From positions 27,729,336 to 27,793,335 of the forward strand of contig OX155963.1 of assembly GCA_944548615.1 (NCBI GenBank): a DNA stretch of 64,000 nt, in the 5' to 3' direction. This document shows, piece by piece, positions 44,241-54,904 of the stretch. How positions within the stretch are numbered: the first letter of the stretch is position 1; every line of letters begins with the position of its first letter. The notes beneath the pieces are model-generated. The model was not told the origin of the DNA and ran no database searches. It worked only from the letters and a program-made list of their open reading frames with translations. The stretch comes from Micropterix aruncella (lineage: Eukaryota > Arthropoda > Insecta > Lepidoptera > Micropterigidae). The position numbers and the translations under genes were made by a program.

Positions 44241-45860
44241 GACAAGCAAAACATCTCTAGTTAAGTAGACCAATAAAGTAGCAATTTATCTTGACGAAGG
44301 TTGGGTAGTCCTGATTTTTGTCAGGTTTATAAATTTGGGCTCCTCAAAAAATATTGAGTTTTGGATCGGCCCGCATCCCCTCTCACTCTGACTTCTAAGA
44401 GAAAAATGGCAGTAAAACCAGTTTTTTCTCCCTTTCAGTATGATCTGAAGTAAAATAGTCTTAGTAAATATTATACACTAAAAAAAATCTGCTAATGTAC
44501 TCTTTAAAAGATTGTTTTAACATATGAATAGTATCAGAGTTACACAAATTGGCCGGTGAGGGTTCCGTGGGGTTTTTAGAATAGATCATTTCGCATTCCA
44601 GAATAATACTATTTAAAGATGGAGTTTATTTAATTTCTAAATGTAATGGAAATTTTTGCTTGCCTTTGCGTTGAACTCTATTACGTTACGCATGGAAAAA
44701 CACATCAGCTTGGACGCACGTATACATTGCATCAAGATCGATTACAGTGAATGTATCGTATGAGAAGTATAAATTATCGATGCTCGATAAAGTCGATGCA
44801 AAACGGTCACCGTCACTATAACAATGTTATTAGTCGGTACGTATAATGTCGTAGGAAGGATATCTTTGGCTAGTCCGTTAGGCCGCATGGCTAGTGAAAG
44901 GCATGGGCGGGGCGACGTCTTTACACGCTGCCAACAATCGTAGCAAATGATCTTGAGAATTGCGTCTAAAAATAGTGCAGTATATTTTTAAAAACTTAGT
45001 GTAGTATAGAAGAAAGAGGAAACAATTAAAATACATTTATTATGGAGATCATTGATTAATATACTTTAAAGCAGGTAATGATAAAATACAATAATAAAGA
45101 TAATGATAGAATTATTTTTTGCCCCATCGGGATTAGTTGCCGCATTGGCAGTAGCATTCCAATAGTATCTAGAATTTTAGAATACGGCTGGGGTTTCGGA
45201 TTTAACTGCAGCAATAACTAGAACGAAACAATCAGGAAAATTTCGAGACAAACAAAAGCAATGTATTTTACCGATATATCAACCGGAAAAGTCGGAAAAT
45301 GAAAAAACTACTTTTCATTAAGTTATATTTCTGCAAAATTTGGCACACCAATTATAACATATGTGATAAATCTTGAGTTTATAATTAGGCACCGAAGTAG
45401 GTAATTATGAGATTTAATATTATTAGATTTTTATATTAGATTATAGGCGTAGCGGGGGGAGGGGGGCTCCCTTGTGAGAGCGGCCAAAAATGTAATAAAA
45501 CTAAATCCCGTAATTGTCTACTTAGGTACCTATTTATAAATAGAGACATCAAGACAAGACATATCCCATATACTATAATAAATATAAGACATGGGACGAC
45601 CACTGAGACACTGGCCAAGTTTAATCCTTGGTTCCATCTGAAAACCTTAGTACCCGATAGAAGCCGATGCCGGTGCCTGTTTAAATTCAACATGTAAGCG
45701 AATAACGACATTTTAAAATACTTAGATAACAACATTATATTAACCAATTTAATTTAATATACATTTTTTTATTGTCAATTGTTTTATCACAGTATTTTTT
45801 TTAATTGGGATAATTTTAGAGTAATTTATATTATATTATTCTATGTTAAATCATGTAACT
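44241..45860. other. No gene recognised
   Basis: Mixed patches at 44690-44960 and 45115-45240 without a repeat partner. The 103-codon minus frame 45436-45747 has no domain. An A/G-rich run lies at 45452-45470. Confidence 0.45.
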
Positions 45861-45865
45861 AAATA

Positions 45866-46225
45866 AAAAAAATTGAGCGATGCTGTGAAGATAAAACTGC
45901 CGGAATACGCAAAAAGGCACGACAATGTAATTTTCCAGCATGACCATGCTCGGCCACACGTCGGGATGCAGGTCAAGAACTTCCTGGAAACGCTTCGCTG
46001 GGACTTTCTACCTCCCCAGATATTTCGCCATCCGACTACTATTTGTTCCGGTCAATGGCCCATGACCTTTCCGAGCAGCGCTGCCAGTCTTTCGAGGATA
46101 TAGAAAAATGGCTGGTTTCTTGGATAGCCTCCAAGGACGAAGACTTCTTCCGCCGTGGAATCTGTCTCTTGCCAGAAAGATGGCAGAACGTCATAGCTAG
46201 CGATGGTCAATACATTGAATGAAAT
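45866..46225 (+). pseudogene. mariner transposase C-terminal fragment (Mos1-like)
   Basis: The plus strand reads KLPEYAKRHDNVIFQHDHAR with the second catalytic Asp in 'QHDHARPH' (usually HDNARPH), then VKNFLETLRWDFLPP. A small deletion and frame change follow; in the next frame it continues ISPSDYYLFRSMAHD (third Asp kept), DIEKWLVSWIASKDEDFFRR and LLPERWQNVIASDGQYIE, ending at a stop near 46222. This is the normal C-terminus of mariners. The first two-thirds, including the first Asp, are missing. Confidence 0.85.
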
Positions 46226-46309
46226 GCACTTTCAAATTCGCTTCGAAATAAATGTTCAATATTATAAAAAAACTAATTTTTCAATTCAAAGACCTAATAG
46301 ATACCTAGT

Positions 46310-46557
46310 CAAAATTTGGTAATAGAATACAAACTTTTGCTTAGTAGAGAATTTTTAGTAGCAGTTTTTAATCGACTGCGGGATTCAGTCCATTTTGTTT
46401 TTTCAGAAAGTTTATTGGAAAGTTTAGGAATTTGGCAGTGTCGTCTGAAATTTTCTATATTCTTGGATGAAAAGGTTGCACATAATTGTTCCTGTTTCTG
46501 TTATAGTGCGACTGAATCTAGTTATGTTTAATGATGCCTTTTTCATTTCTGTGAATT
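46310..46557 (-). pseudogene. LINE C-terminal fragment, left part (split by LTR)
   Basis: Aligns with 17300-17400 ('cctgtttctgttatagtgcga' region against 'gtttctgctatcatgcgag', then 'atgtttaatg'). The alignment continues at 47134 beyond the solo LTR, so the LTR split an older LINE relic. The plus frame 46316-46531 is on the wrong strand for the LINE. Confidence 0.5.
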
Positions 46558-47129
46558 TGTGAAAGTGGCCACCCTTCACTAGACTTCAATTGATTGTGAG
46601 CGAAGGGTGGTTCTCATCAAGTTGTTTTCTCCGTTATTGAAAGTCGTTGCAGTTGAAGTTGAAGTGTTTATTCAGAAGGTCTGTAGTAGGTTGCCAGTTC
46701 GTAACGCCTTGGTCGGTATTTCGCCGGTGTGTAGGTAGTGTGGGCGCGAGGTGAAGTCGTGTGTCCGAAGTGTGAAGCGCCGCGATAGATTCGAAGATAA
46801 TGATGATCACGTATACTATGCGTAGGTTGGTTGACTCAAAGGTAATGAAAAGCGCGAGTACTTGCAGATTAGCGGTTACTGTCCGCCAGGGAATACTGCG
46901 TTTTATATGGTATGCAGTGACGCAATAGTTATAAGTGGGGTGAGAAATAAGCGTGTTAACTCGTATCGATCAGGAGAAATGACATTAGTCATCGTTTGAC
47001 TGTGCATAAAATGCCGAATTTAGTTGGAAATCAATTGCAGCTGACTCGTGTATATTCGAGCGAATTTGCGGTTTCGATTCTGTAGAAATTACTTTTTTGT
47101 TGTGGGTATGTTGGACTTAGGCTCCAACA
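46558..47129 (-). mobile_element. Solo LTR, copy 2
   Basis: The same element as 40023-40496 with TG...CA ends (minus strand TGTTGGAGCCTAAG to CCACTTTCACA), flanked by the 4-bp duplication AATT (46554-46557 and 47130-47133). Contains about 105 bp (46940-47060) not present in copy 1, so this is the fuller LTR, 572 bp. It sits inside a LINE relic. Confidence 0.8.
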
Positions 47130-47133
47130 AATT

Positions 47134-47300
47134 TCAAATAAAGACTTTAACACAAAGAGGTCATATAATTTCAAAATTCACCGATTCCCGAAATTCACCG
47201 AGGCCCAATGCCTAAAACAGCTTTAATGAACTACTTTTGCATTAGAAAAATCTCATCCGCCTAAGGAGCTGAGCTCCACACGAGTAGGTATACCAAAGTT
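47134..47300 (-). pseudogene. LINE C-terminal fragment, right part
   Basis: 'tcaaaattcaccgattccc', 'gaggcccaatgcctaaaac' and 'cgagtaggtatacc' match 17447-17610. Together with 46310-46557 it forms one LINE relic. Confidence 0.55.
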
Positions 47301-49015
47301 GCGCTGCGATTCAACTAAAGCAATGGAGGTAGTTTGAGGGTAGAAAATAGAGGTAAATTTCTTAAATAGAGAACCAAGCTATTTTTTCCACATTTTATAA
47401 ATGTAAATCCCCAGTTACTCCTAAATTATTGGTTCTTTCGTACAAACGAATGCAACCCTATTTATTTGAAATTTTAGGTACTTTATTGTTCGTAAAATTG
47501 GTCATATTTTAATTTCATAGAAGTTGGCATTCCTAAAAATATTTGTAATATATCTGAGAAAAACTGACGAAAGCGACGTATATACCACCCCATCTTTCTT
47601 TGGGGAATTTTATTATGTTCGTCCGGGTATCATGAGGAATAACTCAAGCGATTTTCAAAACTGCGTGTTATATTTGGGATGATAGTCTATTTTTGAAAAA
47701 TTTTACTCAGAGTACACATCAAGCTGATTACAAATTACACGGTAAATTACATAGCGAAGAGATCACATATCTTCTTTAACGTACCGCCATCGTATAAATA
47801 TTATTGAGGGTTAAATACCTTTTTTATTCCTTACCCATTTAAATAGACATGGTTTGCTTGGCAGCCTAAAAGGCAGATATACCCTTTGGCAGCTAAAAAA
47901 CCAACTCTCAGTCTATCTCATTATATCATGAATAGGTACCTACTTTGTTTTACTTAGTTTTTATATGTTATATTTTTTATGTCATCATGAGCTTACTTAC
48001 TTAGGTCAGCTATTATGAACTTGTACATACTAGACTTAATATTTCATTTATTTTATTTTTATTTTATTTAATTTTATTTTACATATACATTCAAATACAT
48101 GAGCACAACAGAAAATGAAATCACAATTTAGAAAATGCCGTTGTATGCTTTTAAAGTTATGTACACATTTGTCTGAGCCCAGGTTACATAGCGCATACAT
48201 TATTTACGCAAATGATTATCTTTTAATTGTGCTAAGCAAATAGCAGCCGATCCTGCCTTGCTAGGCACCCCTGTGTTAAGGCGAGCTCACTTCGGAAGTC
48301 CCACAGAGACTAAAGCAATGATCTAAGATAACATTTTTTAATTTTTTTCATTTTAATTTATAATCATTACTATTATATTATTATCATATATTATTATTAT
48401 TATTGTTATTATTATTATTATTATTTTTATTTTAATTTTTTTAAATTACCTTTTTCAGTATTTTTACCAATTGTCTAAATCGCAGACTAAAAGCGCGAAT
48501 CCCCTCTTTTGCCGTATAGAGGTGACTGTCGCATCGTATTCATATGAGCTCCGCTCGTTTCACTGTAAATATTGCTGTTCATAATGCAGGTAGGCAGTAT
48601 GGATAGCAATATAGGTAATATTCAATGGCGAATTGGATTTCTCTGTAAACTCTTGAATAAAGTATAAAATACATAAATAAATAAATAAATCACAATCCAA
48701 GTAGCTATTTTGATGAAAAATATAATTTTATATATAAAAAATAATAAATGCAGTTTGTCTTTTAGTAAAAAGTCAAGAGCGTTCGTTCCAGCCGCAGCAT
48801 CACAACCTTCAACCAGTCAGCTATATTGAACGATCTGAACGGTAAGTACCGGCAGACCGCTATAAAGAAAACAATTATTATTAAACAACGGCCGCCGCTT
48901 GCTTATTTAAGATTGCTTCCATCCAGACATCACAAAAGCCGAAAATACTTGTCTTGTCAAGAATCGGAGTAGCCGCTTGTACTCACTTTAACATCTGATG
49001 CTTTAATGTGACGTG
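47301..49015. other. No gene recognised
   Basis: AT-rich with long ATT-type simple stretches (48350-48440) and an (AAAT)n tract at 48670-48692 that follows 'aataaagtataaaatac' and may be another LINE tail. 48780-48960 is of mixed composition and unmatched. Confidence 0.45.
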
Positions 49016-49019
49016 CTCG

Positions 49020-49560
49020 CTCGCAGCGGTAGCGGTAATTGTTACGGCTGAAAGTAGCTGGCATCAAGATTTGTTGAACGTTTTGGAGACCCTATATTAA
49101 GTCGGGACGAAAGCGATGCGCTCAATTTCAAGATTGACGATCAGTCATAAATCTTCCCATATTTGAAATGACCTATAATGCCTCATTGGGATACGAAACA
49201 TGCTATGTAACAAGTTACATTTTATTCAGGAGGCGATTAAAATATCCAACCTTTCAATTCAAAGAAAACGGATGCTTACCGAATGGTACTATTATATAGT
49301 TTTCCCGATTATTCGGCAAAGTTACATTTTCCGACTTCACGGCGCCGTCAGTAATTGTTAAAGCGAGAAGTAGCTGGTAACAAGATTTGTTAAAGGTTTC
49401 GGCGACCATTATTAAGTCGGGACGAGCGCGGTGCTCGCTATTTCAAGGTCGATAAGTCATTAATATTCTTAAGTCATAAATAATAAAATATTATTAATAA
49501 ATACGTTTTTTTTTAATGAAACAAATCGGCGACCTTATTGAGTTTAACAATTATCTTACA
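49020..49560 (-). repeat. Penelope-like 3'-end repeats (tandem)
   Basis: The block 'gtaattgttacggctgaaag' with 'tagctggcatcaagatttgtt' at 49036-49090 recurs about 315 bp later (49352-49410) and again at 51245-51290. The stretch in between ('ttcaattcaaagaaaacgga', 'ttttcccgattattcggcaaa') matches the 3' untranslated part of the Penelope piece at 50290-50420. Penelope elements often carry tandem end repeats, so this may be such an arrangement. Minus strand. Confidence 0.55.
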
Positions 49561-49904
49561 GCTAACCTCAACCTAATGAGAAAACATTTTTTGTAGTAAA
49601 AATGACATAAAACTATTCAACAAATATATCTAACTTTAACAGCCAGCAAAAAAGTAAAAAATAATAAAAGCTATGTATAAACTTATCATGATGTAGGTTA
49701 GGAAAGGGGGGGGGGGGGGACATTTATAAGCGCGTCTTAACCCATAGATACCCAATTGGCCGGGTTTTAATTTTATTTTAATTTCATATGTTTTATTAAA
49801 TTATGGGTACAGTGGTTTGGCAGTAATTAATGTTTTGGTGAGACAGTGTCATAATTCAATTTTTTTACTAATTTTTACTCAAAAATTTTGGGACATCAAC
49901 TTGT

Positions 49905-50255
49905 CAATCGGCTTAGGGGCCGAGGCCTGAAGGGTTAAAGTGTTCGTTGAACCTACAACTCTGCGCTGTCCTTACAAGTGTGGCTAAAGCATTCCACAGA
50001 CAGGCTCCATGTACGCAAAAGGAGTGCGAGTAGAAATCACTGCTTTGACCAGGGATCGAGAGCAGTAGTTTGTCTTTAGATCTCAGAGGGCACCCGTGAG
50101 CTGCAAGATCATTGAACCTACTTATGAAATAACTCGGAGCGCCCATTTCAATATTCTGTAAAGCAAATCGTGGACCCTTGTACCTCTCCTTTCTATGGTA
50201 GCCAGCCAGTGAAGTCTTCATCTGTATATACCGTAATACGATCATACTTTCTTAA
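49905..50255 (-). pseudogene. LINE C-terminal fragment
   Basis: The minus frame 49913-50245 encodes YKGPRFALQNIEMGAPSYFI and later FYSHSFCVHGACLWNALATL, matching the common LINE ending (SF.V...RLWNSLP...). No RT domain. It lies between two blocks of Penelope-derived sequence and may have inserted there. Confidence 0.6.
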
Positions 50256-50269
50256 GTCATCGTTAAAAT

Positions 50270-50935
50270 TTTGCAGCCTGCTATGACACAACTCACATTT
50301 TATTCAGAAGATAAATATAACCTAACCGTGTAATTCAAAGAAAACGGATGTTTACTGCGTGGTTCTAGAGGATGGTTTTCCCGACGTTTCGCTAAAGTTA
50401 TATTTGGCGTCATTACGGAGTGCAGACTGTTGCGGACGCTGCTTGCCCGGGCGGCTAGTTCAATTTCTACTGCCGCAACGCCAGCTGACAGATCGTAGCG
50501 ATGCTGGCGCATATTATGGAAATCATCTATGCACACATAACTCACTGTATTGTGCGTAAACTTCCTGTTGTCAGGTGCGGCGTTGAGAACTTCTTAATAA
50601 GAGGATTCCATGTGGTAGAAATTTTGAAACCATCATATCGATTCAAGTTTGGCGTTCTTCTGATTTGTATTGCTTTTCTGATCATTCGCAGGAAGTAGGA
50701 TTCTCCTATTGAGAGTACAATTAGATTATGAAACTGCAACCAATGGTTCGTTCTACTGTCCAATATGTGCTCGCATATTGCCGATTTTTCTCGCTGGACG
50801 TTTTTCACCCACATATGTCGTTGAATCATAGTGGGGCCTTTTGTCTGTCCGATATAAGACAGCCCAGATGGTTTTTGTTCTACAAAAAAAATAAAAAATA
50901 ATCGAAAACTGTCTGCATTATTTATTTTCATTTAG
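50270..50935 (-). pseudogene. Penelope-like retroelement fragment with GIY-YIG endonuclease
   Basis: Minus frame 50542-50931: GLSYIGQTKGPTMIQRHMWV keeps the 'YIG' half of the GIY-YIG motif; KNVQREKSAICEHILDSRTNH, the 'H.l' helix, then IRKAIQIRRTPNLNRYDGFK and ISTTWNPLIKKF, the usual end of Penelope proteins. GIY-YIG nicks DNA to start insertion. The RT that should come first is missing and there is no start. 50270-50540 is its 3' untranslated part ('cccgacgtttcgc', 'ttcaattctactgcc'-type sequence); the frame 50300-50545 is the same region read through. Confidence 0.75.
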
Positions 50936-50999
50936 ACCGTTGTTACCGACGGAAACAATACTGGAATATCTGAAAATAAAACGAACCTTAACCTAAAAC

Positions 51000-51300
51000 G
51001 AAAACGGTGCTCTCTATGTCAAAATTGATAAATTTCAAGATTCATTAATACTCTCAAATTAGAAATGACCTATCATGCATTATTGGGGTACAAAACTTGC
51101 TACGCAACAAATTACATATTTTTCAGGAGACCTTTTAATGCAAAGACAAACAAATTCTTAACACATGGTGTTATAATATAGTTTTTTCCGATGTGTTGGC
51201 AAAGTTACATTTTCCGTCTTTAAGGGGACGTCTTCGCGCTGTCAGTAATTGTTAGAGCGAGTAGTAGCTGGTAACAAGATTTGTTTAAGGTTTCCTAAAT
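51000..51300 (-). repeat. Penelope-like 3'-end repeat, further copy
   Basis: 'tagaaatgacctatcatgc', 'aacaaattacat', 'ggcaaagttacattttccg' and 'gtagctggtaacaagatttg' match 49155-49420. Its presence on the other side of the coding piece supports flanking end repeats. Confidence 0.55.
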
Positions 51301-51389
51301 CGAAAAACTTTTGGGACGTTAACCAAAAATATTGAAAAAAAAAGGTTTTATTTCTTAGTCACTTGCTTAATACACTCGATGGATACTCA

Positions 51390-51577
51390 CTAATTAAAAC
51401 TTACCCCGTGTAAGTAACTTTAAGCCATTTTTTACTACTTTTGCCCAGGGAAGGACAAAAGAGAAGATAAAGTCGGATATTTGGTTAGTGTTTGTGTGAA
51501 AGCAAATAAATGTTTCTTCAATAACGTTTTCTAGGTGAAACAAAGGTGCATGTCTAGTGGAATGTGGGAGCTGATTC
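51390..51577 (-). pseudogene. LINE C-terminal fragment, interrupted by family A
   Basis: The minus frame includes LVAVLWNQLPHSTRHAP, the LINE 'LWN.LP..TRHAPS' ending. Upstream coding (minus sense) appears to resume at 52237-52370 beyond the family A copy. The frame then runs on into low-quality sequence. Confidence 0.5.
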
Positions 51578-51589
51578 CATAAAACGGCA

Positions 51590-52224
51590 ACTAGAGTTGT
51601 CAACTTCAACAGGCGAACCCGTCACCTCAGGAAGTTTTAACGATTAGTTGTTCTATCTCCCTGAAGTGAGCGCAGAAGACTTGGACAAAACAGTCCACCG
51701 TCAAGCTCCGCCGCATGCCCGTAAGAGGCCAACGCCTTAACCGCGAGATAGCCAGGAGTGTTACCCAGCGGGTTTACACTCACGCCCTTACTTCCAATTG
51801 CGACCAGATTACTCCAGTCTCTCGATTGGTTACGAGTTCGAGGTCGCTTGCGCGGTGAAACGGTGTATACCGAATCTATCGCGGACCACGGCATCTTTTG
51901 CCCGGCTGTTCACCCAGGATCGGATGGTCGTTTCAAGATCAGTAAGATCCGCAACCACCCCCGCTCTATTGGAAACAGTACTGCTTCCAGACTCCCCCGA
52001 CTGTTAGAGTGCACAGTCGATTGGCTTACGCCGCACGGTGCGCAGACCGTCCAGGAGCGCCAGAAGGTTGATTCCCAGGGGAAACTAGCCATAAGGTCAG
52101 AGTCCTACCCAGGCTCGCACTTCATGCGTTGAGGTCGTCGGATAGGTGTTGACCCGTGAGTGTGACCAACCCTGAACAGAATGGGTCTTCGTGGCCAACT
52201 CAGCAAGGGCCCATTAACTTCCTT
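51590..52224 (+). mobile_element. Family A element, near-complete copy
   Basis: About 635 bp from 'ctagagttgtc' to 'gggcccattaacttcctt', flanked by 12-bp direct repeats with one mismatch (cataaaacggca at 51578-51589, cataaaacgtca at 52225-52236). It shares every block of the 16.1-kb copy. It sits in a LINE C-terminal relic. Frames on both strands (51637-51894, 51758-52132) differ from those of the sister copies and are not conserved proteins. Confidence 0.75.
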
Positions 52225-52236
52225 CATAAAACGTCA

Positions 52237-52660
52237 GAATGGGCCGTAAATAAGTAAGTTTAAATAGAACAGTATGTTAGGGAATGGCGAGAGTGCTATC
52301 CCTACTTAATTAAAGTGGAAGGCCGTGGCCTTCCAAGGGGTGGAATGTCACGTCGAGATAGGAAGGCGAAATAAGATTTTTGAGGATGTTATAGCGTAGT
52401 GACGACATAATCATATTTTTTCGATCTCGAATGCCAGTGAAGAAACTCATTGAAGTAATTTACGTGTTCGAACTTTCGTAAATTAAAACATACCTCAGGC
52501 AGAGATTTTTTAGGCGCTACTGTTTATTCCAAATATTCTGGGTGCCATCTACACTGAGAACAATATAACGATGTAGTATCAATCCAACTATGTATATAAT
52601 ATAAATATAATATCATAATATCGATATAACAATATAACGATAAATAAAATACAAACGAAG
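52237..52660. other. Likely LINE remainder, then AT-rich DNA
   Basis: 52237-52370 probably continues the LINE relic on the minus strand, with a palindrome 'ggaaggccgtggccttcc' at 52318. 52560-52655 holds repeated 'aatataacgat' words. Confidence 0.35.
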
Positions 52661-52664
52661 CTGC

Positions 52665-52835
52665 CATGGAATTCACCGACCAAAAATTGGGCCCATCATA
52701 TATAATTATTACACTTCTGGGAGGTGAACGGTGGATTCCAGACTAACGACCGGCTGTGGTAGGTTTAGGACAGCTTTCTTGCCACATGTGAGTTCACCTT
52801 ACCACCCATTCTCTCTCCCTTCGAAGCCAACATTA
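52665..52835 (-). repeat. Family D repeat
   Basis: Reverse complement of 39885-39990 and somewhat longer: 'attacacttctgggagg', 'gctgtggtaggtttaggac' and 'ccttaccaccca'. No protein. Confidence 0.6.
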
Positions 52836-52839
52836 TAAT

Positions 52840-53545
52840 ATAACAATATAATATACGGAAATATGCATGTTTTAACAAGGATTACGTATATAATGCGGAC
52901 TTTGGAACGTACTAAATAATATGACGCGTTACGGTGTTGATGTTACGGTAGTTACCGTGTCGTTATGTTAAAACATAATGTTATTTCAATACATCGTGTC
53001 CTTGGGATATCGCTTCTAACATGACGGCATGTAGTACGGTTGTAGTCAGACACATGAATCATGTTGGAACTACAGTATACTGTTATTTTCGTATTAACCG
53101 TAAGAAAATCGTTGATACATATAATCAAGTAATAGAGTTTCAACAAAAACTCCTTGTGATTCAACAAAAGTACGATTGAAACATCGTTATTCTATATAAA
53201 ACCGTAATAACAAAATGGTAATGTAAGAATCAATCCAATGTTTTTCTGAGTGTATACATCAAACAGATACCCTAGAACGGGTTAGTCCCATTTGGGTAAC
53301 AGAATCGAATAAGCATGAGGTACATTTTTGCCATTTGGTTACTGCTATTTATGCTAAACAAATATTTCATAAAAATTTATTCCCTAATAAAATAAATAAA
53401 TAAATAAATATGGTCTGGGTGAGGCTGAATAATAAAAAAAAATGGATTTTGTTCGTATCTATTGAGATTTTTATTTTTTGGTTCTCTTTAAGGTGGTGGC
53501 TATATCAATGGTTCTAATTGACGCGAGGTCTACTTTCACATAACA
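52840..53545. other. AT-rich DNA, no gene seen
   Basis: A short relative of the sequence beside the 30.35-kb hairpin lies at 53285-53350. An (AAAT)n tract is at 53389-53410. Confidence 0.45.
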
Positions 53546-53725
53546 ACTAGTAATAAATAATAATAATAATAATAATAATTTTATTCATTCAAAACATAAA
53601 TTTACAATTTTATTAGTTGCAGAATCTGCCTAACTAGGCCATAGCCCGTACCAAGGAAAACTCTATGTATGGCGAAGATTTATTCATGTGTACATAATAT
53701 TAAAATTTGTTATATACATAATATT
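53546..53725 (-). repeat. Family G repeat with (TAA)n tail
   Basis: A (TAA)n tract (53550-53578) leads into 'aatctgcctaactaggcc' and 'tctatgtatggcgaagattt', the reverse of 32985-33060. It fits a minus-strand LINE 3' untranslated region with a triplet tail. Confidence 0.65.
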
Positions 53726-53789
53726 GTTATACAGTTTGTGTCTCTCTTGATTGGTGTTATATTGCTCCTGGTGCTATTAGACAATGTGA

Positions 53790-54095
53790 CTGACACTGCT
53801 CTCTCAGTCGCTCTCTGCGCAACCTTCATTTTGTAAGCGATGTCACGATTAACAACGTTCTTTATATCTATTTGTTTTTACCGCGCTCCCGATCAATAAC
53901 GACGAAAAGTCGGTGCGGCGCGCAATGACCATTTTCAATATTCGAAAGCGATTTATTGCACGAAATTATCGGTCGTTTTGAAACGTGAACGAATCAAACC
54001 GCAAACAATGAAGAACCGGAACTAAAATTGCCGATCCGCTCACCGTTCATTATTACTTTACACCGCAATAAATATTACGTACGGAAGATATCCAA
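53790..54095. promoter_or_regulatory. Candidate conserved non-coding block
   Basis: Complex sequence without a repeat partner, containing 'cgaaaagtcggtgcggcgcg', 'cgaaattatcggtcgttttg' and 'accgttcattattac'. Bounded on the right by a dispersed repeat. A regulatory role is a guess based only on composition and apparent uniqueness. Confidence 0.25.
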
Positions 54096-54235
54096 GATTA
54101 TAAACGCACTGAAAAGGCAATCATAACGCCGTAAAATATGTTAAGGGGCAAGTAGATAAAGAAGGTACTCGTAACTGGCAAATTTTAAACGGCGGAGAAA
54201 AAAATATTTTTCTGTTCAGTCTTGAACATGAGGAG
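54095..54235 (+). repeat. Direct repeat, left member
   Basis: 'cgcactgaaaaggcaa', 'aagtagataaag', 'tactcgtaac' and 'ggcaaattttaaa' match 55925-56040 in the same orientation. The two flank the family E copy. Confidence 0.65.
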
Positions 54236-54900
54236 TCGGCGAACAAAACGGTCTAAAAGCGTTGAACTCAATTTTACAGTAGAGGCAACAAACTAAATAG
54301 CATACTTCCATTTGTTTATTTGCATATTTTGTTTTTTTTTAAAATACATTGGCTGATTTGTATAAGATCTAGCATACGCAAATAATTTTTCATTGCAAGA
54401 TTAAATAAAAATAATATTATTTTTTTTTTTTCGTTTAGATCGTTTTGATTGACACCTAAATATGTAGATCGTGCCGCAACCGTATCAAATGATTTTTCTC
54501 ACCATTTACACCAAACTAATTTGCACAGTAACTCACTTTACCGAAGCTATATGTAAATTAGGGATACCACAACAAAAACAAGAAAAGGTGCAAAAAAAAT
54601 ACATTTAGACCATTTTGAAATAAAACATTTTTACGGGATATGATTTAGTATTGGATGTAGATCATTTTGAAAGAAATTCATTTTAATTCCAAATAATCAA
54701 CCATTTTCAACCAGCGATAAATCGTTTTGAACGAAATTGGTGATTTCTTCCTCATTTTTCTAAGGTTTCTAGGTCGTTTTGGTAGTAAATAGCTTTACCA
54801 ATCGATAGAACGGCCCAAGGCGTACCGATTTAAAAAATCGTGTTTGGGTCCAAAACCGATTTAGATAGGTTTGTTCGCCGACTCCTCATATGTTCGGTTC
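54236..54900. other. AT-rich DNA with recurrent 'cattttgaa' words
   Basis: Words like 'accattttgaa', 'atcattttgaa', 'aaccattttcaa' and 'atcgttttgaa' recur at 54440-54780, possibly a decayed short tandem repeat. No gene. Confidence 0.45.
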
Positions 54901-54904
54901 TGTT

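Noticed and set aside
40023..47129. The two LTRs as the ends of one 7-kb retrovirus-like element
   Set aside because: They have different 4-bp duplications (ATAC, AATT), and what lies between them is an unrelated LINE, family A and mariner DNA; each is a separate solo LTR.
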